Shown one piece after another: positions 27,356-36,675 of a stretch of 64,000 bases of DNA; the stretch's first letter is position 1, and every line of letters starts with the position of its first letter. The stretch is from contig JAXHMB010000003.1 of assembly GCA_034521755.1 (NCBI GenBank), positions 1-64,000 on the forward strand, read 5' to 3'. The position numbers and the translations under genes were made by a program. This DNA is from JAXHMB01 sp034521755. GTDB lineage: Bacteria > Bacteroidota > Rhodothermia > Balneolales > Balneolaceae. Below the pieces are notes generated by a model. That model did not search any database. It was given only the letters and a program-made list of their open reading frames with translations, and was not told the origin of the DNA.

Positions 27356-29314
27356 ATGGCTGAAGAAAAAATTACCATTACTTTTCCTGATGGAACGAAA
27401 AAGAAATTTAATGAGGGAATAACCGGAAAAGAAGTAGCTGAATCTATCTCTAAGGGCTTGGCTCGCGAAGCACTCAGCGTAACGGTTAATGATGAGATCT
27501 TGGATCTTGACCGCCCTATTCAGAAAGACGGTACTATTACTATTAACACCTGGGATAGTGATGATGGCCAATATACATTCTGGCATTCATCAGCTCACCT
27601 GCTGGCCGAAGCTATTCAAGAACTTTATCCGGATGCTAAATTTGGTATCGGCCCTCCTATTGAAAGCGGATTCTACTATGATATTGACTTTGGTGATCAA
27701 TCTGTTGGTGAAGATGAATTTGAAAAAATTGAGCAAAAGATGATTGAACTGGCTCGAAATAAGAATGAGTTCGAGCGTAAACCGGTTAGTAAAGAAGAAG
27801 CTCTTTCTTTTTACAAAGAAAAAGGAAATGAATATAAAGTTGACCTGATCGAAGACCTGGAAGACGGACAAATAACCTTTTATACCCAGGGCAATTTTAC
27901 CGATTTATGTCGCGGCCCTCATATTCCGAATACCGGTAAAATTAAAGCAGCCAAACTTACAGCTGTCTCAGGTGCTTATTGGCGCGGTGACGTTGACAGC
28001 AAACAGCTTACACGCATTTATGGCATCACGTTTCCAAAGCAAAAGCTTTTAGAAGAACACCTTGAACGCGTTGAGGAAGCTAAAAAACGAGACCACCGCA
28101 AGCTCGGAAAAGAACTGGGCATCTATATGATGGATTCCATGGTTGGGCAAGGCCTGCCGATTTGGAAACCCAATGGAGCTGTTCTGCGCAGAAACTTGAA
28201 AAATTCTTAACTGAAGAATTACTTAAGCGCGGTTATCAGGAAGTAATAACACCACATATTGGGAATATTAAACTCTATGAGACTTCCGGGCACTATCCCT
28301 ATTATAAGGAGTCACAGTTTGCTCCATCCAGGTTGAAGATGAGCAGTATATGCTTAAACCCATGAACTGCCCGCACCACCACCGTATTTATTCATCAGAA
28401 ACTGCGTTCGTTACCGCGACCTTCCCTTGCGGCTGGCTGAATTTGGAAGTGTCTACCGATTTGAGCAGTCAGGTGAGCTTAGCGGTCTTTCCAGAGTACG
28501 TGGTTTCACCCAGGATGATGCTCATATTTACTGTACTCAAGATCAGCTGAAGCAGGAACTGATAGATACACATTGAACTCACTCAGCTGGTATTCAAGAC
28601 GTTCGACATGCCGGTTAATAACCGCCTCTCTTTCCGCGATCCCGATAGATACTGAAAAATATGGCGGAAATCCTGAAACATGGGATAAAGCCGAACAGAA
28701 ATGCAGGAAGTTGCCGACGCTATGGATTTCGATTATTTCGTAGGCAAAGGCGAAGCCAGTTTTTACGGCCCAAAGTTGACTTTATCATTCGCGATGCGAT
28801 CGGCCGAAAGTGGCAGCTGGGTACTGTTCAGGTAGACTATGTAATGCCCGAGCGTTTTGACCTGACTTATGTGGGCTCAGATAATGAGAAACATCGTCCG
28901 GTTATTATTCACCGTGCTCCCTTCGGCTCCATGGAAAGATTTGTTAGTATTTTAATTGAGCATTTTGCCGGAGATTTTCCCGTATGGCTGTCTCCTACCC
29001 AGGTTAAAGTGATTCCTGTATCGGATGACAACAACGACTATGCCTACGATTGTGCCGATAAGCTTAAGGAGCAGGGTGTACGGGTTGAAGTAGACAGCAG
29101 AAGTGAAAAAATCGGATCAAAAATTCGTGATGCGGAAACGAGCAAGATCCCATATATGTTAATAGTTGGTGATGATGAAGAAAAAGACGGTTCCGTATCC
29201 GTTCGCCGGCATAAAGAAGGTGACATCGGAACCTTTGATTTTTCTGAATTTATTTCTAATCTCACCAAAGAGATTGAAAACAAAGATTTACCTAATCATT
29301 CTAATTCGAACTAA
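27356..29314 (+). CDS. thrS: Threonyl-tRNA synthetase, frameshifted
   Basis: Class II synthetase charging tRNA-Thr. In order: TGS domain (ITITFPDGTKKKFNEGITGK), editing domain with zinc-type HSSAHLLAEAIQELYP and the FTDLCRGPHIPNTGKIKAAK segment, GAYWRGD, then the catalytic domain in several frames (MLKPMNCPHH from 28,350, QLGTVQVDYVMPERFDLTYV, RPVIIHRAPFGSMERFVSIL) and the anticodon-binding domain FPVWLSPTQVKVIPVSD. Breaks near 28,185, 28,330, 28,375-28,560 and 28,760 disrupt an essential gene, which argues for sequencing indels. First gene of the translation cluster thrS-infC-rpmI-rplT-pheS-pheT. Confidence 0.95.
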
Positions 29315-29318
29315 AATA

Positions 29319-29333
29319 TAGAGGTTACTTATC
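29319..29333 (+). promoter_or_regulatory. Ribosome binding site and ATC start codon of infC
   Basis: TAGAGG followed by TTACTT and ATC. An in-frame TAG just before excludes a longer protein, so this SD and the rare start decide the N-terminus. Confidence 0.65.
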
Positions 29334-29876
29334 GGAAGAAGACGAAGACGTCCACGGGGCAACGACGATCGCCCTAATGTAAACGATGAAATAAGATCAT
29401 CAAAAGTACGGGTTATTAAACCTGATGAAGGACATGAAATTGTACCCATTGACGAAGCTATAAGAATTGCTCAATCTTATGACCTTGACTTGGTTCAGGT
29501 GGCACCCGATGCCGATCCGCCAGTCTGTAAAATCATAGATTTTGGCAAGTACATGTACGAGAAGAAAAAGAAAGAAAAGGAAGCAAAAAAGAAACAGCAT
29601 ACCGTTCAGGTTAAAGAGCTACGCTTCCGCCCTAACACAGATGATCATGACCTGGAATTTAAAACACGTCACGCTCGTGAATTCCTGGAAGGCGGAGATA
29701 AAGTGAAAGCTACGGTTCAGTTTCGCGGCCGCGATATGCTCTACACTGAACGGGGAAAAGAATTGCTGATGGAACTTGCTGAAGAGCTTGACGATATCAG
29801 TGAAATTGAAACCAAGCCCAATATGGAAGGCCGACGCATGATTATGTTGCTCTCCCCGGGTAGTAAAAAGAATTAA
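29331..29876 (+). CDS. infC: Translation initiation factor IF-3, ATC start
   Basis: 181-residue IF-3: N-terminal domain (NDDRPNVNDEIRSSKVRVI, PIDEAIRIAQSYDLDLVQVA, PPVCKIIDFGKYMYE), lysine-rich linker, and C-terminal domain (VKELRFRPNTDDHDLEFKTR, FLEGGDKVKATVQFRGRDM). No ATG, GTG or TTG precedes the conserved N-terminus in frame; a stop lies eight codons upstream of NVND-type sequence. The likely start is ATC at 29,331, six bases after the ribosome binding site AGAGG. Non-canonical AUU/AUC/AUA starts are well known for infC and let IF-3 repress its own translation. Confidence 0.92.
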   Translation: MGRRRRRPRGNDDRPNVNDEIRSSKVRVIKPDEGHEIVPIDEAIRIAQSYDLDLVQVAPDADPPVCKIIDFGKYMYEKKKKEKEAKKKQHTVQVKELRFRPNTDDHDLEFKTRHAREFLEGGDKVKATVQFRGRDMLYTERGKELLMELAEELDDISEIETKPNMEGRRMIMLLSPGSKKN

Positions 29877-29897
29877 GTTGACCAATCACATACTAAA

Positions 29898-29980
29898 GTG
29901 TCATGCTGTCCGCCAGTCGGCGGATTAGCATCTTTATTGAGCATGATATTAAAGACCCTGAAATAAATTCAGGGTGACAG
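29898..29980. repeat. Paired palindromic repeat (REP/BIME-like) between infC and rpmI
   Basis: First unit: GTCATGCT, an inserted 18-base palindrome GTCCGCCAGTCGGCGGAT (29,908-29,925), then TAGCATCT. Second unit, inverted: AGACCCTGAA, ATAAA, TTCAGGGTGACA. Both ends carry GTCA/TGAC, so the two units face each other as in bacterial REP pairs. Confidence 0.7.
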
Positions 29981-30082
29981 GAGTATTCGAAATTATTATT
30001 CACTATTAAGTTTATTCTGTGGATATAAATTCATATCTTCAAAGCCTTTTAATTCTAAGAAATTTCAGGTAGGTGTATCATT

Positions 30083-30280
30083 ATGCCAAAGATGAAATCA
30101 AACAGTGGGGCTAAAAAGCGCTTCAAGAAAACCGGTTCCGGAAAAGTAAAACGGAAAAAAGCCGGATCGCAGCATATTCTCACAAAGAAATCAAATAAAC
30201 GTAAGCGCAATCTTCGCAAGAGTACTCTCGTGGATGATACCCAGGAGAAGAACATTAAGAAGATGATTCCTTACAAATAA
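30083..30280 (+). CDS. rpmI: 50S ribosomal protein L35
   Basis: 65-residue L35: MPKMKSNSGAKKRFKKTGSG, a highly basic centre with the KAGSQHILTKKSNKRKRNLR pattern, and a TLVDDTQEKNIKKMIPYK end, all typical. Preceded by AGGTAGGTG as ribosome binding site seven to twelve bases before the ATG. Located between infC and rplT in the classic IF-3/L35/L20 operon, where L20 represses translation in many bacteria; the 200-base infC-rpmI gap holding the REP pair could affect this leader. Intact. Confidence 0.97.
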   Translation: MPKMKSNSGAKKRFKKTGSGKVKRKKAGSQHILTKKSNKRKRNLRKSTLVDDTQEKNIKKMIPYK

Positions 30281-30312
30281 TTTTTTAATACTAACTCTAA
30301 ACATTAGACAAA

Positions 30313-30660
30313 ATGCCACGATCAAGAAATAAGGTGGCTTCCCGTCGCCGTCGCCGCAAGATTTTAAAGCAGGCGAAAGGTTACTGGGGCAGACGAAAAA
30401 ATGTATACAAGGTTGCGAAGAATGCCGTTGAACGCGCGATGCAATATCAGTATCGCGATCGCAAAGTTCGCAAACGAGAGTTCAGAAAACTCTGGATTAC
30501 ACGTATCAACGCGGCTGCCCGTCAAAACGGTACTACCTACTCTCGACTGATGGGAGCCCTTTCAAAAAACAATATTGAGATCAACCGGAAGGTTTTAGCA
30601 GACCTTGCCGTTCGTGATCCAGAGACTTTTACAGCTATCGTAAACGAAGTTACTGACTAG
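30313..30660 (+). CDS. rplT: 50S ribosomal protein L20
   Basis: 115-residue L20: MPRSRNKVASRRRRRKILKQ, AKGYWGRRKNVYKVAKNAVE, FRKLWITRINAAARQNGTTY and LAVRDPETFTAIVNEV match the family over its full length. The basic N-terminal extension threads into 23S rRNA and is essential for early 50S assembly; in other bacteria L20 also represses its own operon. It lies 32 bases after rpmI. Followed by a strong hairpin and T run. Confidence 0.98.
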   Translation: MPRSRNKVASRRRRRKILKQAKGYWGRRKNVYKVAKNAVERAMQYQYRDRKVRKREFRKLWITRINAAARQNGTTYSRLMGALSKNNIEINRKVLADLAVRDPETFTAIVNEVTD

Positions 30661-30681
30661 CTGTAAACGATCTTTTTTAAA

Positions 30682-30727
30682 GAACCGATTCTGTCCGCCG
30701 GCTGGCGGATTAGGATCGGTTTTTTTA
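30682..30727 (+). terminator. Intrinsic terminator after rplT with an inserted palindrome at its tip
   Basis: Outer stem AACCGATTCT / AGGATCGGTT (one G-U pair), inner 18-base palindrome GTCCGCCGGCTGGCGGAT (30,693-30,710) at the tip, then seven T. The inner palindrome is nearly the same as the one at 29,908. Confidence 0.8.
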
Positions 30728-30814
30728 TTGAAGTAGAACCCCCATTTCAATAGTTTAGGGCTTATCGTTAGGTGCATAAGGGCACACAATTAAAACTGAT
30801 CGGAATTTGTATTC

Positions 30815-31831
30815 ATGCTTTCTGAAATTGAATCTATAAAAAAAGAAATTGACTCATTCTCTATTACCAACGAAGAGGAGTTAGAGGCTTTTCGACTGGA
30901 GTTTCTTTCCAGAAAAGGGAAAATACAGACCATGTTTGGCAAGATGGGAACGGTCCCCAAAGAAGATCGTGCCGAAGTTGGCAAAGGAATGAATCAGGCC
31001 AAAAATATGGCTGAGTCAAAGTTTGAAGAAGCCAAAGCAAGGCTTTCCAAGCAAGAGACAAAGGTAATGGGCGCTACTGATGATATCACCCTCCCACCCG
31101 CTCCCGAACCTGTGGGATCATTTCATCCACTGACACAGACGCTGGAAGAAATGAAAAGTATTTTTTACCGACTGGGGTTCACAGTAGAAGACGGACCGGA
31201 AATTGAGGATGACTTTCATAATTTTACAGCGCTCAACTTCCCGCCCAATCACCCTGCCCGGGACGAACAGGATACATTTTTCATTGAAAAACATGATGAT
31301 CCTGAAGAGCAGGATTTAGTCTTGCGCACGCACACCTCTCCCATTCAGATTCGAAAAATGTTAAAAAATGAGCCTCCGATAAGGATTATTGCACCGGGTA
31401 AGGTATACCGTAATGAAGCAGTAAGCCCAAAATCTTACTTCTTATTTCACCAGGTAGAAGCTCTGTATGTAGATACGGATGTAAGCGTGGCTGAACTCAA
31501 AGAAACACTTATCAGCTTTGCACAGCTTATGTTCGGCAGTGATGTAAAATACCGGCTTCGGCCCGGCTTCTTCCCTTTCACTGAGCCCAGCCTTGAGATG
31601 GATATATGGTGGGAATCCCAACATCAGTCGGGAGAAGGCAAATGGCTTGAAATTCTGGGTTCAGGCATGGTAGACCCGAATGTATTTGAGCATGTAGGTA
31701 TCGACCCCGAAAAATATACCGGCTTTGCCTGGGGAATGGGTGTAGACCGTATCGCTATGTTAAGACATGGCATCAATGACATTCGCGTGCTCTATGAAAA
31801 TGACGTGCGCTTCCTTGAACAGTTTAAATGA
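30815..31831 (+). CDS. pheS: Phenylalanyl-tRNA synthetase alpha subunit
   Basis: 338-residue alpha chain of the (alpha-beta)2 class II enzyme. N-terminal coiled coil (residues 1-85) for tRNA binding, then motif 1 region HPLTQTLEEMKSIFYRLGF, FNNF-like DDFHNFTALNFPPNHPARD, motif 2 RTHTSPIQIRKM with PPIRIIAPGKVYRNE, FHQVEALYVD, and motif 3 GFAWGMGVDRIAMLRHGIND. Catalytic residues look complete. Intact and full length. Probably has its own promoter after the rplT terminator. Confidence 0.98.
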   Translation: MLSEIESIKKEIDSFSITNEEELEAFRLEFLSRKGKIQTMFGKMGTVPKEDRAEVGKGMNQAKNMAESKFEEAKARLSKQETKVMGATDDITLPPAPEPVGSFHPLTQTLEEMKSIFYRLGFTVEDGPEIEDDFHNFTALNFPPNHPARDEQDTFFIEKHDDPEEQDLVLRTHTSPIQIRKMLKNEPPIRIIAPGKVYRNEAVSPKSYFLFHQVEALYVDTDVSVAELKETLISFAQLMFGSDVKYRLRPGFFPFTEPSLEMDIWWESQHQSGEGKWLEILGSGMVDPNVFEHVGIDPEKYTGFAWGMGVDRIAMLRHGINDIRVLYENDVRFLEQFK

Positions 31832-31945
31832 ATTTTATAATAGAACACTGATAACACGGATGAGGCTGATTTTAAAAAATATTGTAACGGCAAATATCAG
31901 CTAGATCTACTTTATCCGCATTCCATTTAAATTATATTAAGTTAA

Positions 31946-34351
31946 ATGAAGATATCTTATAACTGGCTTAAAGAATTTATAGATCTCGAACTTTCTCCTG
32001 AAGAAGCCGCAGAGAAGCTAACACTCATCGGACTTGAGGTAGAAGAGACTGAAGAATATGGAAGCCTGCTTGAAGGAGTCATCGTTGGTGAAGTATTAGA
32101 GGTTCGTGAACATCCCAATGCCGACCGGCTCCGAATCTGTATGGTCAACCTGGGTGATGAAGAAACCCAAATCATTTGCGGAGCGGATAATGTAGAAGCC
32201 GGACAAAAAGTGCCGGTAGCAACCGTTGGAACTACATTACCTTTTACCCTTGATGATGGCAACAAGCTTACCATTAAGAAGGCCAAGCTGCGCGGGGAGC
32301 AATCTAACGGTATGATTTGTGCCGAAGATGAACTCGGCCTCGGAACTGATCACCAAGGCATCATGGTGCTTGATGAGGACTTGGAAGTATCCACTCCCAT
32401 TAATGAAGTCTTTGAGTTATACCAGGATACGGTCATTGATATCGCCATAACTCCCAACCGTCCCGATGCTACCTGCCACCTGGGAGTAGCCCGCGATCTG
32501 GCAGCCGCTTTGGATTTAGAACTTAAGAAACCCTTTAAAACTGATCTCGTTAAAACATCTTCACTAGAGGATATAGAAATAGAGATAAAGAATCCTGAGA
32601 AATGTCACCGCTATGTGGGCATGCAAGTTAAGGATGTAACCATTGGTGAATCTCCCACCTGGCTGCGCAATAAGCTTAAAGCTGTCGGTGTTCGGCCGGT
32701 GAACAATGTAGTTGATGTCACCAACTATGTAATGCTGGAAATGGGTCAGCCGCTGCACGCTTTTGACCTGAATACCATCAAAGGAAATAAAATTATTGTA
32801 CAAGACTTTGACAAAGAGATTGAATTTGAAACCCTTGACCATGTAAAGCGAAAATGTTCTGCCGGAACATTGTTCATTTGTGATGCTGAAGAGCCGGTAG
32901 CCATTGCAGGCGTTATGGGAGGCGTAGATTCAGAGGTAAGTGATAATACTACCAATATCCTTTTAGAAAGTGCTTACTTTGATCCAACACAAACCCGTAA
33001 GACGGCTAAAGAACAAACCCTGCAAACAGATGCTTCCTACCGCTTTGAACGCGGCATAGATCCCAATCTACAGCGTATTGCAGCTCACAGGGCAGCTACA
33101 TTGATTGCTGAAATAACCGGGGGCACACTCGTGGAAGGATGTACTGACGTTCATCCCACCAAAACTAAACCTATAGAACTTACACTTCGAAAGTCATACA
33201 CCAACAGGTTATTGGGAACAGATTTCTCCGTGAGTGAAATTGCCCAACTGCTTGATGGCCTGGAACTTGAAGAAACCAACAGGAATAAAGAAAGTATTAC
33301 TTATAACATCCCCACATTCCGTCCTGATTTAGAACGCGAAGTAGACCTTATTGAAGAAGTGGGAAGACTCTACGATTATAATAACATTCCTGCTCCTAAG
33401 CATGGCAAGTTCACATCACCCGAAAAGATTAGTGCCTGGGAAGAGCTTAAGCAAAAAGCCAAAGAAACAGCTAAAGGATTAGGTTACAGGGAAATATATT
33501 CCAACTCTTTGATGCCGGATAAAGATGCTGAGCTTCTGGGTAATCTGGATGATATGATTCACACGCTGAATCCCATATCTACCGATATGACTACCCTTCG
33601 CCCCTCCCTGCTCTATGGATTTCTACAGTCGGCATCGTATAATTTCAATAGAAATATTAAGAGCGTTCGATTATTTGAGATGGGCAATGTTTTTACAAAA
33701 TCTGACAAAGGTACCTACTACGATAACATTAAGGAGGAAACCAACCTGTTGATGGGCATATCGGGATTAAAGACTATTGAGCACTGGAAAACTGATCCAG
33801 AAGTCTATGATATATTTGACGTAAAGGCTTCGCTGCAAAACTTTTTAACGCAATTCGTATCTGATACTGATATAAAAACTTCTGTAAACGATAAAGAGCA
33901 GCTGGAATATACCATTGGAGGCTTGAATATTGGAGTGCTATACTCCGTAGATAAAAACCTTCTTGGTAACTATGATATTGACTATCCCGCTTTTGTGGCT
34001 GAAATATCACTGAGTAAATTAGCTGAGGCCGTCTCAGATATTTCCACTGTTTATAACCCGGTTTCAAAGTTTCCGTCCTTTGAATTTGACTTCGCTGTAG
34101 TAGTAGATTCTTCAACCCGTGCCGGTGATTTAATGGATCAAATAAAAGAAACGGCTCCAGATACATTACAGAATCTCAACATCTTTGATGTGTTTGAAGG
34201 TGAGTCGCTGGGAGAAAACAAAAAAAGCCTGGCCTTTCGTCTTTCTTTCATTGATAAAAATAAAACATTGACTATCAAGGAAGTAGAACCTATAATTGAA
34301 AAGATACTTAAAGTTCTTAATAAACGGTTTTCAGCAAAACTAAGGTCTTAA
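31946..34351 (+). CDS. pheT: Phenylalanyl-tRNA synthetase beta subunit
   Basis: 801-residue beta chain. tRNA-binding EMAP-like domain (residues about 40-150: GVIVGEVLEVREHPNADRL, IICGADNVEAGQKVPVATVG, MICAEDELGLG), B3/B4 editing region (AITPNRPDATCHLGVARDLA, GMQVKDVTIGESPTWLRNKL, GQPLHAFDLNTI), B5 (VEGCTDVHP, FRPDLEREVDLIEEVGRLYD) and a C-terminal ferredoxin-like anticodon-binding domain (FPSFEFDFAVVVDSS, SLAFRLSFIDKNKTLTIKEV). Editing of tyrosine depends on the B3/B4 part. Intact; forms the heterotetramer with pheS 114 bases upstream. Confidence 0.98.
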   Translation: MKISYNWLKEFIDLELSPEEAAEKLTLIGLEVEETEEYGSLLEGVIVGEVLEVREHPNADRLRICMVNLGDEETQIICGADNVEAGQKVPVATVGTTLPFTLDDGNKLTIKKAKLRGEQSNGMICAEDELGLGTDHQGIMVLDEDLEVSTPINEVFELYQDTVIDIAITPNRPDATCHLGVARDLAAALDLELKKPFKTDLVKTSSLEDIEIEIKNPEKCHRYVGMQVKDVTIGESPTWLRNKLKAVGVRPVNNVVDVTNYVMLEMGQPLHAFDLNTIKGNKIIVQDFDKEIEFETLDHVKRKCSAGTLFICDAEEPVAIAGVMGGVDSEVSDNTTNILLESAYFDPTQTRKTAKEQTLQTDASYRFERGIDPNLQRIAAHRAATLIAEITGGTLVEGCTDVHPTKTKPIELTLRKSYTNRLLGTDFSVSEIAQLLDGLELEETNRNKESITYNIPTFRPDLEREVDLIEEVGRLYDYNNIPAPKHGKFTSPEKISAWEELKQKAKETAKGLGYREIYSNSLMPDKDAELLGNLDDMIHTLNPISTDMTTLRPSLLYGFLQSASYNFNRNIKSVRLFEMGNVFTKSDKGTYYDNIKEETNLLMGISGLKTIEHWKTDPEVYDIFDVKASLQNFLTQFVSDTDIKTSVNDKEQLEYTIGGLNIGVLYSVDKNLLGNYDIDYPAFVAEISLSKLAEAVSDISTVYNPVSKFPSFEFDFAVVVDSSTRAGDLMDQIKETAPDTLQNLNIFDVFEGESLGENKKSLAFRLSFIDKNKTLTIKEVEPIIEKILKVLNKRFSAKLRS

Positions 34352-34358
34352 ATTAAGT

Positions 34359-34616
34359 TTGCTTTCTAACGAGAGTCCATATTACGAGGAGTTTAACGCC
34401 CTGCTTGATCAAATCAGGGAAGAATTTGATAGCCTTAAACAGGAAATTAAAGACCTGAAAAAAGAGCGCGATGAGCTCAAGTCTAAGCTTGAAGAAATTC
34501 AGGATGGGCAGACTGACATTTTCTCCGCCATGACCGAATCTGAGCGTATGGCGCTGCGTCATCAAGTTCTGGGACTTATCACCAAAATTGATTCTCATCT
34601 GGAGGATAATCAATGA
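34359..34616 (+). CDS. Small coiled-coil protein next to zapA
   Basis: 85 residues, mostly one long coiled coil (about residues 8-50: FNALLDQIREEFDSLKQEIK and DLKKERDELKSKLEEIQDG). Starts with TTG at 34,359, eight bases after pheT, and ends overlapping the zapA ATG by four bases (ATGA), so translation is coupled to zapA. Size and context recall ZapB-like or other division-site coiled coils that pair with ZapA, but sequence alone cannot prove this. No homologous named family recognised. Confidence 0.7.
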   Translation: MLSNESPYYEEFNALLDQIREEFDSLKQEIKDLKKERDELKSKLEEIQDGQTDIFSAMTESERMALRHQVLGLITKIDSHLEDNQ

Positions 34617-34906
34617 AATCCATAAAGATTACCATTCTAGGCAAACAGTATCCTCTCAAGGTTGAAGACTCTGAAGTGGAAACCATGAAACGTATTTCTC
34701 AATACGTAGATGAAAAATTTCGCCAGTACAAAAAAGAGCTTAGTAAACAGCCTGAAACAACAGTAATGGTGCTGGCCTCTCTGAGCATTGCCGAAGAACT
34801 TTTTGAAGAACGAAAGCGTAATCGTGAGCTCAACCAGCAGGATGACAAAGTACTGCAGAGCGTGAACAAATCTATTGAAGAACTGATTGAAGAGATTCAA
34901 AACTAG
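34613..34906 (+). CDS. zapA: Cell division protein ZapA
   Basis: 97-residue ZapA: SIKITILGKQYPLKVEDSEV, ETMKRISQYVDEKFRQYKKE, TTVMVLASLSIAEELFEERK, then a C-terminal coiled coil. ZapA tetramers cross-link FtsZ filaments at the Z ring. It overlaps the preceding coiled-coil gene by four bases. In many bacteria a 6S RNA follows zapA, but the 180 bases after this copy show no such structure. Confidence 0.9.
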   Translation: MKSIKITILGKQYPLKVEDSEVETMKRISQYVDEKFRQYKKELSKQPETTVMVLASLSIAEELFEERKRNRELNQQDDKVLQSVNKSIEELIEEIQN

Positions 34907-34921
34907 GTTTTAATCCTTTCC

Positions 34922-34950
34922 GTGTCATACTGAACTTGTTTTAGTATCTG
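34922..34950. repeat. REP-like palindrome after zapA
   Basis: GTGTCATACTGAA, CTTG, TTTTAGTATCT: the same GTCA...TCT layout as the units at 29,898-29,980. The rest of 34,951-35,087 has no gene. Confidence 0.6.
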
Positions 34951-35087
34951 TATTTCGTAATTAAATAAAAACTGATCCTTCTTTATCCTCAGCAAAGATT
35001 AAAAAACTCCTGAAATTCTCATTCTGAATAGCTCTATTTATTCCTTACCTTTGAGCTTCATTTTATTGAGATTTTATACTCCTATTT

Positions 35088-35909
35088 ATGTCAAAGAAAC
35101 ATTTAAACATACTTTTTATCGGTGATATTGTTGGCAAACCGGGCCTTGATTTGCTGAACACTTTTCTGCCCGGCTTTATTGATAAGTATGAAGCTGATTT
35201 TGTGATAGCCAACGGCGAAAATTCCCACGAAGGGAAAGGCATCAACCGGCACATTATCAAAAACTTATACGATCTTGGAGTACACGTTATCACCGGAGGC
35301 AACCATTCTTTTGCCAAGTGGAAAGTCTTTTCCTATATGAAGGAAGATCCCAATATCTTGCGTCCCCTTAACTATCCCAAAGGAAATCCGGGGTACGGTT
35401 ATTGTATTTATGAACTGTCCGATATGGATTGTAAAGTTGGCGTCTTAAACCTTCAGGGGCGTACTTTTATGCAGGATATTGATGACCCCTTCTCCACTGC
35501 CGACTGGGCTTTGGATCGTATGAAAGAAGAAACTGATATTATTTTTGTAGACTTCCATGCTGAAGCTACTGCAGAAAAATTGGCTTTGGCCTGGCACCTG
35601 GATGGAAAAGTTTCCGTGTTTGTTGGCACACACACCCATGTGCCCACCAATGATGCGCGTATCTTTCCACAAGGAACAGGATACATCAGTGATGCAGGCA
35701 TGACCGGCGCTTTTGATTCTGTATTAGGCATGGATAAGGAAACATCTATGAAACGCTTTATACTGGGTACGCCGCACCGTTATAAGCTCGCTGATGGCGA
35801 CAATCACATTTGCGGACTAATTGCCAAAGTTGATCGCGAAACGAGCAAATGCGTCCATATTGAACCTTTTATATATCCCGATTTAATAAACAGTAAGCTT
35901 GACAAATAA
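35088..35909 (+). CDS. ymdB: YmdB-type metallophosphoesterase
   Basis: 273-residue calcineurin-like phosphodiesterase of the TIGR00282/YmdB family. Metal-binding residues: LFIGDIVGKPG (D), VIANGENSHEGKGI (NGEN), ITGGNHSFAKW (GNH), FVDFHAEATAEKLALAW, and VFVGTHTHVPTNDARI (GTHTH). YISDAGMTGAFDSVLGMD is characteristic. In Bacillus subtilis, YmdB hydrolyses 2',3'- and 3',5'-cyclic nucleotides and affects biofilm and sporulation decisions. The stop overlaps the next gene's start by one base (TAATG). Intact. Confidence 0.93.
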   Translation: MSKKHLNILFIGDIVGKPGLDLLNTFLPGFIDKYEADFVIANGENSHEGKGINRHIIKNLYDLGVHVITGGNHSFAKWKVFSYMKEDPNILRPLNYPKGNPGYGYCIYELSDMDCKVGVLNLQGRTFMQDIDDPFSTADWALDRMKEETDIIFVDFHAEATAEKLALAWHLDGKVSVFVGTHTHVPTNDARIFPQGTGYISDAGMTGAFDSVLGMDKETSMKRFILGTPHRYKLADGDNHICGLIAKVDRETSKCVHIEPFIYPDLINSKLDK

Positions 35910-36602
35910 TGTCACAAGACAACATCATTTTAAAAGGAACAGACATTATTAAAACCTATCCTGTAAAAACTGGCAAAGGTGCACTAACTGTGCTTGATGG
36001 TATTTCCATTGACATAAAGAAAGGGATCTGTAATTTCTGTTGTTGGTGCAAGCGGATGCGGCAAAAGTACGCTGCTGCATGTTCTTGGCGGCTTGGATGA
36101 GCCTGACAGCGGCAACGTGCTTTGGAATGGCAAGGACATCTACCGTATGGATGAAAACAGGCTGGCTGCATTTCGAAATGCACAGCTGGGATTTGTTTTC
36201 CAGTTTCATCACCTGTTGCCCGAATTTACGGCACTCGAAAATGTAATGATGCCCGCACTTATTTCCGGTAAAGAACTCGATGAAGTGGAAGAAAAAGCAA
36301 TGTCACTGCTCAGCCAGTTTGATATATCCTCAAGAGCTGAGCACCGTCCTACGCAACTTTCAGGCGGTGAGCAGCAACGCGTGGCTATGGCACGGGCATT
36401 GATGAATGATCCTGAACTTATTTTGGCTGATGAGCCCACCGGCAACCTGGATGAAGAAAATACCGAGATCCTGCTGGACATGCTTTTTAACCTGCGTGAG
36501 CAAAAAGATGTAAGCATTTTACTCATCACCCACGAAAAAGATATTGCCAAAAGATCTGACAATATTTATCAGCTAAGTAAAGGAAAATTACATCTATTTT
36601 AG
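35909..36602 (+). CDS. lolD: LolD-like ABC transporter ATPase, one frameshift
   Basis: ABC ATPase of the MacB/LolD (type VII) group. Walker A VVGASGCGKSTLLHVLGGLD lies in a shifted frame (from about 36,030), followed by Q-loop LGFVFQFHHLLPEFTALENV, signature QLSGGEQQRVAMARALMNDP, Walker B ELILADEPTGNLDEEN and switch histidine ILLITHEKDIAKR. About 231 residues. FQFHHLLPEFTALENVMMP is typical of LolD, which powers lipoprotein release from the inner membrane with LolCE. The LolCE genes are not in the window. The frameshift sits at 36,026-36,030, next to GGGATC. Confidence 0.88.
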
Positions 36603-36675
36603 ATTTTGGTATATGCCAAAACAATGATAATTTTGACCACCTTTTGAAACAACGACTAAAAGATTTAAAAAGACC

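Noticed and set aside
34907..35087. 6S RNA downstream of zapA
   Set aside because: The usual location, but the 180 bases do not form the long hairpin with central bubble; they hold only a REP-like palindrome.
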